DNA of 33,952 nucleotides, from positions 1-33,952 of the forward strand of contig JANXLS010000987.1 of NCBI GenBank assembly GCA_025355035.1, written 5' to 3'. Position numbers and translations under genes: made by a program. The notes beneath the pieces were generated by a model. That model worked only from the letters and a program-made list of their open reading frames with translations, made no database searches and was not told where the DNA came from. Positions 17,515 through 25,728 of this stretch are shown here, piece by piece. This DNA comes from Planctomycetota bacterium. Lineage in GTDB: Bacteria > Planctomycetota > SZUA-567 > H5-PLA8. The stretch's first letter is position 1; each line of letters begins with the position of its first letter.

Positions 17515-19941
17515 ATGATGCGGAATGCAGTCGTCTTCGCGTGGGTTCTTTCCGTCGGCGCGATGCTTGAAATGAATGCTGGCGAGCCGATTGATTTCTC
17601 GCACCAGATCGTGCCGATTCTGCGTGCGCATTGCGCGGAGTGCCATACCGGCGAAAAGAAAAAGGGCGGGTTTTCAATGAACACCCGCGAGTCGTTCATC
17701 GCGGGAGGCGAAGACGGAAAAGCGGTGGAGCTTGGCAACAGCGCAAAAAGCAAATTGATCGCGTCGGTCATTTCCACTGATCCCGACGCGCAGATGCCGC
17801 CGAAAGGTCCGCGCCTTTCTGCTGAAAAAATCGCACTGCTGAAAGCGTGGATTGACGCGCAATTGCCCTGGGACTCCGGTTTTGCGTTCAAGCGCCCGGC
17901 GTACGAACCGCCGTTGAAACCGCGTCGCCCGGAGTTGCCGCTCATAGTCGATGGGCGCGAAAACCCGGTCGATCGCATTCTGGATGCCTATCTCGCCAAG
18001 AACAAACTCTCCCGCACCGCGCCCATCGGCGATGCCGAATTCATGCGCCGCGTGTCGCTTGATCTGACTGGCTTGCTACCGGAGCCGGGGGCCCTCGAAA
18101 AGTTCGTCGCCGATGCGTCGCCGCAAAAACGTGCGTCGCTCGTTGAGAAATTGCTCGCGGACGACACGGCTTATGCAGAACACTGGATGACATTTTGGAA
18201 CGATCTGCTTCGCAACGATTATGCGGGGACGGGCTTCATCACGGGAGGGCGAAAGCAGATCAGCAAGTGGCTCTATAACGCGCTCTTGAACAACATGCCA
18301 TTTGATCAATTTGCGCGCGAATTGGTCGCTCCGCCCACGCCGGAAAGCGCCGGCTTTGGCGAAGGCATTCGTTGGCGCGGAACAGTCAGTGCGGGGCAGA
18401 CAGTCGAGATTCAATTCTCGCAGAGCGTCTCGCAATCGTTCCTCGGGATCAACATGAAATGCGCGTCCTGTCACGACAGTTTCATCGATCGCTGGAAGCT
18501 TGACGAAGCGTACGGACTCGCGGCCGTTTTCTCGACGACACCGTTGGAGATCAGCCGCTGCGACAAGCCCATTGGCAAGAACGCGAAAGCGGCGTGGCTC
18601 TTTCCGGAACTGGGACAGATCGATGCGTCGAAGCCCCAGCCTGAACGCTTGAAGCAGCTCGCGGCCTTGCTGACGCATCCTGAAAACGGTCGCTTCACGC
18701 GCACGATCGTCAATCGATTCTGGCACCGACTTATGGGGCGCGGAATTGTTCATCCGGTCGATGCGATGCAGGCGGAACCGTGGAACGCCGATTTGCTTGA
18801 TTTTCTGGCCATTGATTTTTCGGACAAGAAGTACGACTTGAAACACACGCTCCGCTTGATTTGTACATCGCAGGCGTATCAATCGAAAGTCGAGACATTG
18901 ACCAAAGCATCCGACGAGCACGGTTACGTGTACGCCGGCCCGCGCGCGCGACGGATGACAGCGGAGCAGTTCGTTGATGCCGTATGGAACATCTGCGATT
19001 CAGCCCCAGCGAAAATCGATGCGCCGATCACGCGCGGCAAGGCGGATTCGGAGGCGGTGAAGAATGTTGAATTGCGAGGGAAATGGTTGTGGTCTTATCC
19101 CGAAGGCTCGGACAACGTACCGAAGCCGGGCGAGACTATTACGCTTCGAAAAACAGTCGATTTGAAAGAAGTTCCAACGCGCGCGGGAGTCGTCGTTTCG
19201 GTGGACAATTCGTTTGTTCTTTACATCAACGGAACGAAGGTACTGGAAGGGAGCGACTGGTTCAATCCGCCGAGTGCGAGCATTGAGAAGTATCTTAAGA
19301 AGGGTGTGAACACATTTCTGCTCGTTGCTAAAAATGGCGGCGAACAACCGAACCCGGCAGCGGCGTTTCTGGAAGGCCGGGCGAAATTCGCGGATGGGAA
19401 GGAAGTTCAATTCGCCACGGATGAAACGTGGGAATGGACGAAGACGGCACCGGATGGCAAAGGACATTTCAAGAAAGAACCCGCCGATTGGAAACACGCG
19501 AGCGTGGTCAAATCGACTGCAGCGTGGGCGGAAACGGCGCACCCACTGTTGACTTCAAATCTCGCGACGGCTGTGTATGCGAAAGCGGGTATGGCTCGCG
19601 CGGCGCTGATGAAATGCAACGCGTTGATGAGCGCGCTGGGGCGTCCCAATCGCGATCAGATCGTGAGTGTTCGTCCCAGCGATCTGTCGACACTGGAAGC
19701 GATCGATCTCGCCAATGCCCAGACGCTTTCGGATATGCTGGCGAAAGGCGCGAAGAAGTTCGAAGCGGAGAGCGCGGAGAAAATTGCTCAGAGTCTTTAC
19801 CTTCAGGCGTTGTCACGCAAGCCTGCTGCAAGCGAGTTGGCGATCGCGCGCGAGGCGCTTGGGGAAAAACCGTCGGCGCAATCGATCCAGGATTTTATGT
19901 GGGCGGTATTTATGCTGCCGGAATTTCAGCTCGTCCGATGA
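17515..19941 (+). CDS. PSD1-type cytochrome c / DUF1549 / DUF1553 protein
   Basis: This encodes 808 residues with an N-terminal signal-like hydrophobic stretch (residues 5-18). C40-A-E-C-H44 is a c-type heme site in the planctomycete cytochrome-c domain. The DUF1549 region (about 130-340) contains a second heme-like motif, C316-A-S-C-H320, in LGINMKCASCH. DUF1553 follows, split by an extra beta-rich module at about residues 522-665 with strands such as VVVSVDNSFVLYING and GVNTFLLVAKNGG, a galactose-binding-like jelly roll. GAAGG lies 9 nt before this ATG; another in-frame ATG follows at 17518, and a TTG precedes it at 17512. The biochemical role of these proteins is unsettled; periplasmic electron transfer linked to sugar or polymer breakdown is usually proposed. 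It heads a cluster with the DUF1501 gene 32 bp downstream. Confidence 0.93.
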   Translation: MMRNAVVFAWVLSVGAMLEMNAGEPIDFSHQIVPILRAHCAECHTGEKKKGGFSMNTRESFIAGGEDGKAVELGNSAKSKLIASVISTDPDAQMPPKGPRLSAEKIALLKAWIDAQLPWDSGFAFKRPAYEPPLKPRRPELPLIVDGRENPVDRILDAYLAKNKLSRTAPIGDAEFMRRVSLDLTGLLPEPGALEKFVADASPQKRASLVEKLLADDTAYAEHWMTFWNDLLRNDYAGTGFITGGRKQISKWLYNALLNNMPFDQFARELVAPPTPESAGFGEGIRWRGTVSAGQTVEIQFSQSVSQSFLGINMKCASCHDSFIDRWKLDEAYGLAAVFSTTPLEISRCDKPIGKNAKAAWLFPELGQIDASKPQPERLKQLAALLTHPENGRFTRTIVNRFWHRLMGRGIVHPVDAMQAEPWNADLLDFLAIDFSDKKYDLKHTLRLICTSQAYQSKVETLTKASDEHGYVYAGPRARRMTAEQFVDAVWNICDSAPAKIDAPITRGKADSEAVKNVELRGKWLWSYPEGSDNVPKPGETITLRKTVDLKEVPTRAGVVVSVDNSFVLYINGTKVLEGSDWFNPPSASIEKYLKKGVNTFLLVAKNGGEQPNPAAAFLEGRAKFADGKEVQFATDETWEWTKTAPDGKGHFKKEPADWKHASVVKSTAAWAETAHPLLTSNLATAVYAKAGMARAALMKCNALMSALGRPNRDQIVSVRPSDLSTLEAIDLANAQTLSDMLAKGAKKFEAESAEKIAQSLYLQALSRKPAASELAIAREALGEKPSAQSIQDFMWAVFMLPEFQLVR

Positions 19942-19973
19942 TGACTGTACGCCCTCCCATTTCGAGAGGAAAC

Positions 19974-21419
19974 ATGAAGAATACAACCGAAACCGAGCAC
20001 GGCACACGTCGCGATTTTTTGAAGGGTCTTTCGGCTGCTTCGCTTGCTGCGTTGATGGCGCAAGCGCCGAAATCGTTTGCTGACGAAAAGCCGATCGAGC
20101 ATCCGAAGCCGACGGCTGATGCGTGCATTTTGCTTTGGATGGCTGGCGGGATGGCTGCTCCGGACACGTTTGATCCGAAGCGATATTTGCCGTTTGAAGT
20201 CGGAACGGAAGTGAAGCGGATTCTGAGCACTTATCCGGCGATCAACACGTCGGTGGATCACATCAAGATTTGTCAGGGGCTTGAGAGCATTGCGAAAGTC
20301 ATGGATCGCGCGACGCTGATTCGCTCGGCGGTCCAACCTGACCTTGGCCACATTTTGCATTCGCGTCACCAGTATCATTGGCACACGGGATACGTTCCGC
20401 CGCAGACTGTGGCGGCTCCGCACATGGGTGCTTGGATGGCGAAAGTTCTTGGCGCGCGCAATCCTGTCATGCCGCCGTTCATCAGCATTGGGCAACGGCT
20501 CGAAGGTGTCGGCGAATCCGAGGAGTTGAAAGCGTTCACGACGGCGGGATTCTTTGGCAACGAATTCGGGCCGATGGTGCTTCCCTATCCGGATCAGGCG
20601 GCGCAATCGGTTCGACCGCCGAAGGGAATGGAAGGCGCGCGGTTCGAAAGCCGCAATGCGCTATTCCGAAAATTGATCGACAAAAACCCGCAGCGCGACT
20701 TCATCAGCGACTATCAGCAGGAATCGATGCTTCGATCGATGGAGAACGCTTACCGGCTGCTCAGTTCCAAAGAACGCGCTGCATTTGATATTTCGCTCGA
20801 ACCGAAGGAAAGCTACGACAAGTACAACACCAGCCGCTTCGGGCAGGGCTGTCTGCTCGCGCGGCGTCTTGTGGAATCCGGAGCGCGCTTTGTTGAAGTC
20901 ACGACGGAGTACGTTCCGTTTCTGAATTACGACACGCATGCCAACGGGCACACGACGATGGATCGAATGCACAAAGAGATCGATCATCCGGTTGCCCAGC
21001 TCATTCATGATCTCGAAACGCGCGGGCTGTTGAATCGGACGCTGGTCGTGATCGCCAGCGAATTCAGCCGCGATATGCTGGTCGAAGGCGTCCCGGGATC
21101 TTCGGCGAAGGATCAGGCGACTGATGGAAAAGTGGACATTATCAAGGAGATGAAGCATTACGGGCTCCACCGCCATTTTACTGGCGGGACGTCTGTGGTG
21201 ATGTTTGGCGGCGGCATGAAAAAGGGATTTTTGTACGGCGAAACCGCAGTAGAACGGCCGCTGCTGGCGATTAAAAACCCGGTCTCCGTCGCCGATCTTC
21301 ATGCGACGATTTACACTGCGATGGGCATCAGCCCGAAGACAGCGTTCGACATTGAAAAGCGGCCGTTTTATGCGACGCAGGACGGGAAAGGCGTTGCGGT
21401 GAAGGACGTGTTTGCGTAA
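19974..21419 (+). CDS. Tat-exported DUF1501 protein
   Basis: This encodes 481 residues with a twin-arginine signal (TRRDFLKGLSAASLAALMA) and cleavage near SFADE. The body matches DUF1501, a sulfatase/alkaline-phosphatase-like fold found mostly in planctomycetes and relatives. Blocks include CILLWMAGGMAAPDTFDPK near the N terminus, HSRHQYHWHTGY, RLVESGARFVEV, and DTHANGHTTMDRMHKEID toward the end. The ATG at 19974 has GAGAGGA immediately upstream. The in-frame ATG at 19938 overlaps the previous gene's stop and would lengthen the n-region; earlier starts lie inside the cytochrome gene and give nonsense sequence. DUF1501 genes commonly follow DUF1549/DUF1553 genes, as here, so the two products probably work together in the periplasm. 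Substrate unknown. Confidence 0.94.
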   Translation: MKNTTETEHGTRRDFLKGLSAASLAALMAQAPKSFADEKPIEHPKPTADACILLWMAGGMAAPDTFDPKRYLPFEVGTEVKRILSTYPAINTSVDHIKICQGLESIAKVMDRATLIRSAVQPDLGHILHSRHQYHWHTGYVPPQTVAAPHMGAWMAKVLGARNPVMPPFISIGQRLEGVGESEELKAFTTAGFFGNEFGPMVLPYPDQAAQSVRPPKGMEGARFESRNALFRKLIDKNPQRDFISDYQQESMLRSMENAYRLLSSKERAAFDISLEPKESYDKYNTSRFGQGCLLARRLVESGARFVEVTTEYVPFLNYDTHANGHTTMDRMHKEIDHPVAQLIHDLETRGLLNRTLVVIASEFSRDMLVEGVPGSSAKDQATDGKVDIIKEMKHYGLHRHFTGGTSVVMFGGGMKKGFLYGETAVERPLLAIKNPVSVADLHATIYTAMGISPKTAFDIEKRPFYATQDGKGVAVKDVFA

Positions 21420-21510
21420 GGCCGTTCAACAGGGCGTTTCGCTGCGGTGTAATCCAGAATAAAAGCGGGGCCGCGATGGCTTTGCACACCCTTTTTAAAG
21501 AGAGTCATTT

Positions 21511-22464
21511 ATGAACAGACGCGACATGTTGGTCCGATCCGGCGTTGCAGTGGCCGGGCTGGGGTTCCTCAATTTTCCGAGGGGCTGGGCGGACGAAAAA
21601 GACGGCCCGAAGCGCAAGCTGCTTTTCTTCACGAAGTCGTCGGGGTTCGAACATTCCTCGATCAAACGCAAGAAGGACAAGGACGGAAAAGAAGAACTCA
21701 GCCACGCTGAAAAGATCGTGACTGAATTGGGCTCGAAGCACAATTTCGAGGTTACGTGTTCGAAGGATGGCGGCCTCTTTTCGCCGGGCAAGATCGAACA
21801 GTTTGATGCGTTCCTCTTTTACACGACCGGCGATCTGACTGAAGCGGGGACCGATAAGAATCCGCCGATGACGGCTGAAGGGAAAGCGGCGTTTTTGGAT
21901 GCGATCAAGAACGGCAAAGGATTCGCCGGGACGCACAGCGCGACGGATACGTTTCACAGCCCAGGCAACAAAGGGCATGGCCCGGCGCGCTTCAAGCAGG
22001 ATGGCGAGCAGTGCGATCCGTATGTCGCGATGATCGGAGCGGAATTCATCGTCCACGGCAAGCAGCAGAAAGCCAAGATGACTTGCGTCGACAGCGCGTT
22101 CCCCGGCATGACGGAGGCGAAAGACGGATTTGAGATGCAGGAAGAATGGTACGCGCTGAAGAACCACGCGGCGAACCTGCACGTCCTCCTCGTCCATGAA
22201 ACTGCGGGCATGGAAGGCAACATGTACGCCCGTCCGCCGTTCCCGGCGACGTGGGCTCGGCAACATGGGAAAGGCCGCGTCTTCTACACGTCGATGGGGC
22301 ACCGCGAAGATGTCTGGAGCAACCCGCTCTTTCAGGGTATTTTGCTGGGCGGGTTATCGTACGCTTTCGGGAACGTCCAGCCGGACGTGACGCCGAATCT
22401 TGAAAAAGTCTGCCCGCAATACACGGAGACCGGGAAGGAAGATCCGCCGAAGGCGAAGAAGTAG
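21511..22464 (+). CDS. ThuA-like domain protein, Tat-type signal
   Basis: This encodes 317 residues with a short twin-arginine leader (MNRRDMLVRSGVAVAGLGF). It then has a ThuA-like, class-I-glutamine-amidotransferase-related fold: KLLFFTKSSGFEHSS at the start, FYTTGDL, FAGTHSATDTFH, and near the end GRVFYTSMGHREDVWSNP. ThuA relatives are linked to trehalose or other sugar use and are very common in planctomycetes. The exact reaction is not established. AAAGAGAG precedes the ATG. It lies 91 bp after the DUF1501 gene on the same strand and is probably in the same unit. Confidence 0.92.
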   Translation: MNRRDMLVRSGVAVAGLGFLNFPRGWADEKDGPKRKLLFFTKSSGFEHSSIKRKKDKDGKEELSHAEKIVTELGSKHNFEVTCSKDGGLFSPGKIEQFDAFLFYTTGDLTEAGTDKNPPMTAEGKAAFLDAIKNGKGFAGTHSATDTFHSPGNKGHGPARFKQDGEQCDPYVAMIGAEFIVHGKQQKAKMTCVDSAFPGMTEAKDGFEMQEEWYALKNHAANLHVLLVHETAGMEGNMYARPPFPATWARQHGKGRVFYTSMGHREDVWSNPLFQGILLGGLSYAFGNVQPDVTPNLEKVCPQYTETGKEDPPKAKK

Positions 22465-22480
22465 GGACAGCGATTCGTGC

Positions 22481-22508
22481 GGCCGCCCCGAACATGGGCG
22501 GGGCGGCC
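22481..22508. terminator. strong GC hairpin between convergent genes
   Basis: A perfect 10-bp inverted repeat GGCCGCCCCG / CGGGGCGGCC with an 8-nt loop lies 17 bp after the ThuA stop and about 50 bp from the stop of the convergent SDR gene. There is no T run on either strand. Its place suggests a bidirectional transcript end or mRNA stabiliser. Confidence 0.55.
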
Positions 22509-22559
22509 CAAACAGTTTCATGCGCAGCGTGTCACCGATTCCAGATCGCAGGCAGAGCG

Positions 22560-24056
22560 TTATTGTTTAACGGTTCCAAGCGCAGACGTGTTCGCGGCCG
22601 ACTCGGCGGTTGTGCGAATTCCGTTGAGCATGCCGCCGAAGACTATTTCATGAAATGGAAGGACTGCGAACCAATACAGGATTCCAAGCAGGCCTCTCGG
22701 ACGAAAACGGGCCGTCATCGTCAGTTTCGTCGTGGCGCCGTCTGGCTCGGGCGCGAGCTCGAAATTCAGCATCGCAATTCCGGGCAATTTCATTTCCGCA
22801 AGAAGCGAGAGCGATCGATTCTGATCGACGCCCACGACGCGCCAGAAATCGAGCGCTTCGCCGAATTCCACTCGCTCGGCATTGCGACGTCCACGGCGTA
22901 GTCCCGGGCCGCCGACTAACGTGTCCATCCAGCCTCGGATGCGCCAAAGGATGTCCCCAGCGTACCATCCGTTTCCACCGCCAATGCGGCAGACGGAGGC
23001 GAAGGCGAAACGGGGTTCCGCCTTGATTAGCACCGAACGCTGATCTGTGTATACGGTCCCGCCCGCCCACGTCGGGTCTCCCGGGATTGGGCCCGCCGCA
23101 GACCAGCGCGTATCGACGTCGTTGGCCTCTATTTTCCGCAGTGCGCGGTGGATCGCTTCTCGAACACCCAAAGCCGGATGGGGCATGAGTCGCTGCGTTT
23201 CGCCGTCGGTCATGACCACGCGGTTTCGCAGCCCTTCAGCCAGCGGCCGCGCGATTCGGAATGACACCGGCGTGACTAAACTGATCCAGAGTGAACTGAG
23301 CCGTGGCGTCAGGATGGGCACGGGGATGATCAGTCGTTTTGCCAGATGAAGTTCTTCGGCCATGATTCGCATTAAACCCAAGTAGGGCAGGACATCGGGG
23401 CCGCCGATCTCCAGGGTTTTGCCACTTGTTTCGGGGACCGCCAAACAGGTCACGAGCCAATGAAGCACGTCGGAGATGGCGACGGGTTGCGATTCGGTTT
23501 TGACCCAAGAAGGGGTGACCATGACCGGCAAACGTTCAACGAGATAACGCAAAATTTCAAACGACGCCGAACCTGAACCGATGATCATGGCGGCTCTGAA
23601 GGTCGTCACCGGAACGCCGGTCGATGCCAGGGCCGATTCCACCTCGCGCCGGGAGCGAAGGTGCTGGCTGAGGCCCTCACCCATTTCCCCAAGACCGCCC
23701 AGGTAAATGATTCGCTCGAGGCCCGTGCGAGCCGCTGCTTGTGCGAAATTGTTTGCCAGGATACGGTCGTGCTCCGCATACGATCCGCCCGTCGCTTCCA
23801 TCGAGTGGACCAGATAGAACGCAGCAGCGCAGCCTTGCAGTTGACTGGCCAGTGCGTCCACGTCGGCCATGTCGCCCTTCTCGACGGAGACACCTGGGTT
23901 CGAGCGCCACGGACGGTCTTGAAGTTTGCGCGGTTCACGTGCGAGGCATCGAACCGTGTAGCCTTCTTTCAACAACGCGGGTACGAGGCGGCCGCCTACG
24001 TACCCACTTGCTCCGGTCACGAAGATCGGCTTTTCGTTTGGCGCTTGCGCATTCAC
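22560..24056 (-). CDS. SDR-family NAD(P)-binding protein fused to DUF2867
   Basis: This encodes 498 residues. Residues 10-300 form a Rossmann domain of the atypical SDR/NmrA-like kind, with the dinucleotide motif G15-x-x-G18-x-x-G21 (VTGASGYVGG), an Arg after strand 2 (CLAREPRKL) and AFYLVHSMEATGGSY. Residues about 340-485 match DUF2867 (GGNGWYAGDILWRIRGWMD, VEFGEALDFWRVV, ARFRPRGLLGILYW). The layout is that of the YbjT-type fusion proteins, predicted cytoplasmic nucleotide-sugar or quinone-related reductases without a proven substrate. The start is GTG at 24056: AAAGGAG lies 9 nt upstream and no better ATG is near. Confidence 0.92.
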   Translation of the reverse strand: MNAQAPNEKPIFVTGASGYVGGRLVPALLKEGYTVRCLAREPRKLQDRPWRSNPGVSVEKGDMADVDALASQLQGCAAAFYLVHSMEATGGSYAEHDRILANNFAQAAARTGLERIIYLGGLGEMGEGLSQHLRSRREVESALASTGVPVTTFRAAMIIGSGSASFEILRYLVERLPVMVTPSWVKTESQPVAISDVLHWLVTCLAVPETSGKTLEIGGPDVLPYLGLMRIMAEELHLAKRLIIPVPILTPRLSSLWISLVTPVSFRIARPLAEGLRNRVVMTDGETQRLMPHPALGVREAIHRALRKIEANDVDTRWSAAGPIPGDPTWAGGTVYTDQRSVLIKAEPRFAFASVCRIGGGNGWYAGDILWRIRGWMDTLVGGPGLRRGRRNAERVEFGEALDFWRVVGVDQNRSLSLLAEMKLPGIAMLNFELAPEPDGATTKLTMTARFRPRGLLGILYWFAVLPFHEIVFGGMLNGIRTTAESAANTSALGTVKQ

Positions 24057-24079
24057 CGAACGTCGCTCCTTTGTCGCTT

Positions 24080-24331
24080 CTATGGCAGAAATGGCTGCAC
24101 GATCAGGCTCGGATGCGGAAAGACTTCAACTGGTCCGAACCAAGCTATCCGAATCATCACACGCAAACCAGCGCGTTCAATAATCGTTTGGACTGGTTTT
24201 GCGAACGAGACCCAGAATCGCCTCAGTAGGAATAACGTTCCCAGTCTACTGACTCCCAGGATAATTTCCTGTTGGTCTGCCACAAGAGAGACTGGCTGTC
24301 CGTCTACCGCGCCTTCAAGACGACCAGCCAA
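24080..24331 (-). CDS. small hypothetical protein, TTG start, probably coupled to upstream gene
   Basis: This encodes 83 residues beginning (TTG)AGRLEGAVDGQPVSLVADQ and ending IVQPFLP. The amphipathic pattern (EIILGVSRLGTLFLLRR, FAKPVQTIIERAGLRVMIRI) reads like real protein. The TTG start begins 2 nt after the TAA of the 69-aa gene, and no independent ribosome binding site is seen, so reinitiation is the likely mode. An internal ATG exists but would remove most of the protein. The family is unknown. Confidence 0.5.
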   Translation of the reverse strand: MAGRLEGAVDGQPVSLVADQQEIILGVSRLGTLFLLRRFWVSFAKPVQTIIERAGLRVMIRIAWFGPVEVFPHPSLIVQPFLP

Positions 24332-24333
24332 AA

Positions 24334-24543
24334 TTAGTTTGGGCTATTGACCCTGTCTTTGGTGCTGATCTTCAGCTTGCCGTTCAAGACCCATTCTGCA
24401 TGCTCGGGGGCCGCGCCGGTGCCGCTGGGAATCTTGACGTGCATGTCTTCGAGGGCATAGGTGATCTCAGCGTTTCGTCCGGTCAATCGTTCGTACAGGC
24501 CCATGGCAAGATCGGGCCAATTGGTCGTGTGTTCAGCAGCCAT
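24334..24543 (-). CDS. small conserved-looking hypothetical protein (69 aa)
   Basis: This encodes 69 residues with an excellent ribosome binding site (TTAGGAG, 7 nt before ATG 24543). The product is soluble and beta-rich: LAMGLYERLTGRNAEITY, then MHVKIPSGTG, and WVLNGKLKIST near the end. The composition is balanced and there is no signal peptide. I have an impression of similar short proteins in planctomycete and verrucomicrobial genomes, but no named family. It is followed almost without gap by the 83-aa gene. Confidence 0.75.
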   Translation of the reverse strand: MAAEHTTNWPDLAMGLYERLTGRNAEITYALEDMHVKIPSGTGAAPEHAEWVLNGKLKISTKDRVNSPN

Positions 24544-24759
24544 TGTGATCTCCTAAATTAAGATTAAAAAAGTTATCTATGCAACCGTTATTTTGGTGTT
24601 CTTCATTTCGTTCCGGGAATCATTTGTTCGGAAGGAGCCCCGGAATGCGCCTGGGATGCGAGGGTAAATTTCGCAGCCACCTTTCGTTTCGACGCGAGGG
24701 AAAATTAATCGAAACGTTCAGCGCACTCCGGGACCCGTTGAGGAGTCCGGTGACAGGGA

Positions 24760-25269
24760 CTACTTCGGAATGACAACGGAGTCGATTACGTGAATCACGC
24801 CGTTCGTGCAGGCGATATCCGTCTTGACTACTTTGGCATTGTCGATCATGACGCCGCCATCGACCTTGACCGTCAGAGACTTGCCGTTGACCGTCTTGGC
24901 TTCGGTGATCTTCACGACGTCCGCCGCCATGACTTTACCGGCTACGACGTGATAGGTGAGAATGGCGACAAGCTTTTCCTTGTTTTCGGGCTTCAGCAAC
25001 GTTTCGACGGTCCCGGCGGGGAGTTTTGCGAAAGCTTCGTCCGTCGGCGCGAAAACGGTAAACGGACCGGCTCCTTTCAGCGTCTCGACCAAACCTGCGG
25101 CCTTGACGGCAGCAACCAGCGTTTTGAATGAGCCTGCAGCGACAGCGGTATCGACGATGTCTTTTGCTTCGGCGGGAGCCTTGGTCAAAGGGCAATCTGC
25201 GGCGAACAACGAGACGCTTGCGACTGCCAGCACCAAACAACACAACACGGCTTTCATGCTTTTCTTCAC
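24760..25269 (-). CDS. secreted fasciclin (FAS1) domain protein
   Basis: This encodes 169 residues. A Sec signal peptide (MKAVLCCLVLAVASVSLFA) precedes one FAS1 domain of about 135 residues. Its hallmark blocks are present: FTVFAPTDEAFAKLP (H1 box), the YHVVAGKVM core, and NGVIHVIDSVVIPK (H2 box) at the very C terminus. Single-domain FAS1 proteins of this size are widespread secreted adhesion or matrix proteins in bacteria. The start is GTG at 25269, supported by AAAAGGAG 7 nt upstream; the ATG at 25257 lacks such a site. There is no convincing lipobox, although a Cys follows the signal region. It is a single gene, oriented away from uvsE. Confidence 0.95.
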   Translation of the reverse strand: MKKSMKAVLCCLVLAVASVSLFAADCPLTKAPAEAKDIVDTAVAAGSFKTLVAAVKAAGLVETLKGAGPFTVFAPTDEAFAKLPAGTVETLLKPENKEKLVAILTYHVVAGKVMAADVVKITEAKTVNGKSLTVKVDGGVMIDNAKVVKTDIACTNGVIHVIDSVVIPK

Positions 25270-25463
25270 GGTACGACTCCTTTTAAAAACAGACCTCGAT
25301 GACTCTGAGGCAATTACTGTTCCGCCGACACAATGCCGGTAGAAGTACGAAAATTCACTTCACTCCTTCCCTGTTTGAGTGGACTGCGCGCTAAATGAAG
25401 GTGTGCCATCCATGTACTGCGGCGTACGGCACAGAACACATTCCACTCTTGATACACGTCTTT

Positions 25464-25688
25464 AATTCGTTCAAAACGTTCATTGCAGACATAGAGTACC
25501 CGGCGCGAGGTTCGGAGTCAAATTAAATTCGTTCAAATCGTTCATTTATTTATTGACTCATTGTAAATCATTCATGCTGTGAGCATTACCTGTTTTAACA
25601 ATTTTCATCTGTAGAAAGTTAAGGATTGATTTATCTGATTCGATCGAGTAAGCTCTTAAAATGCATCGTATAATCGTTCATTTCGTCC
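25464..25688 (+). promoter_or_regulatory. three direct-repeat sites (GTTC-N5-GTTC type) upstream of uvsE
   Basis: Two 21-bp sites at 25464-25484 and 25526-25546 differ at one base and read AATTCGTTCAAA(A/T)CGTTCATT. A third, shorter site at 25672-25688 has GTTC-ATTTC-GTCC and ends 40 bp before the uvsE start codon. Each contains two TCGTTC-like half-sites 9 bp apart. The pattern fits an operator for a dimeric regulator in the divergent fasciclin/uvsE region (25270-25728, otherwise AT-rich and without a gene). The regulator is unknown. Confidence 0.45.
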
Positions 25689-25728
25689 ATTCTGCGCCGT
25701 AAAACAACCTAAACTGGAGAAAATCAGG

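Noticed and set aside
19428..19973. Long upstream extension of the DUF1501 frame (over 180 codons)
   Set aside because: It lies in another frame of the cytochrome gene, has a non-protein-like composition, and the Tat signal begins at 19974 behind a good ribosome binding site.
24579..24773. 64-codon plus-strand frame between the 69-aa and fasciclin genes
   Set aside because: No ribosome binding site, skewed composition, and it runs into the 3' end of the fasciclin gene on the other strand.
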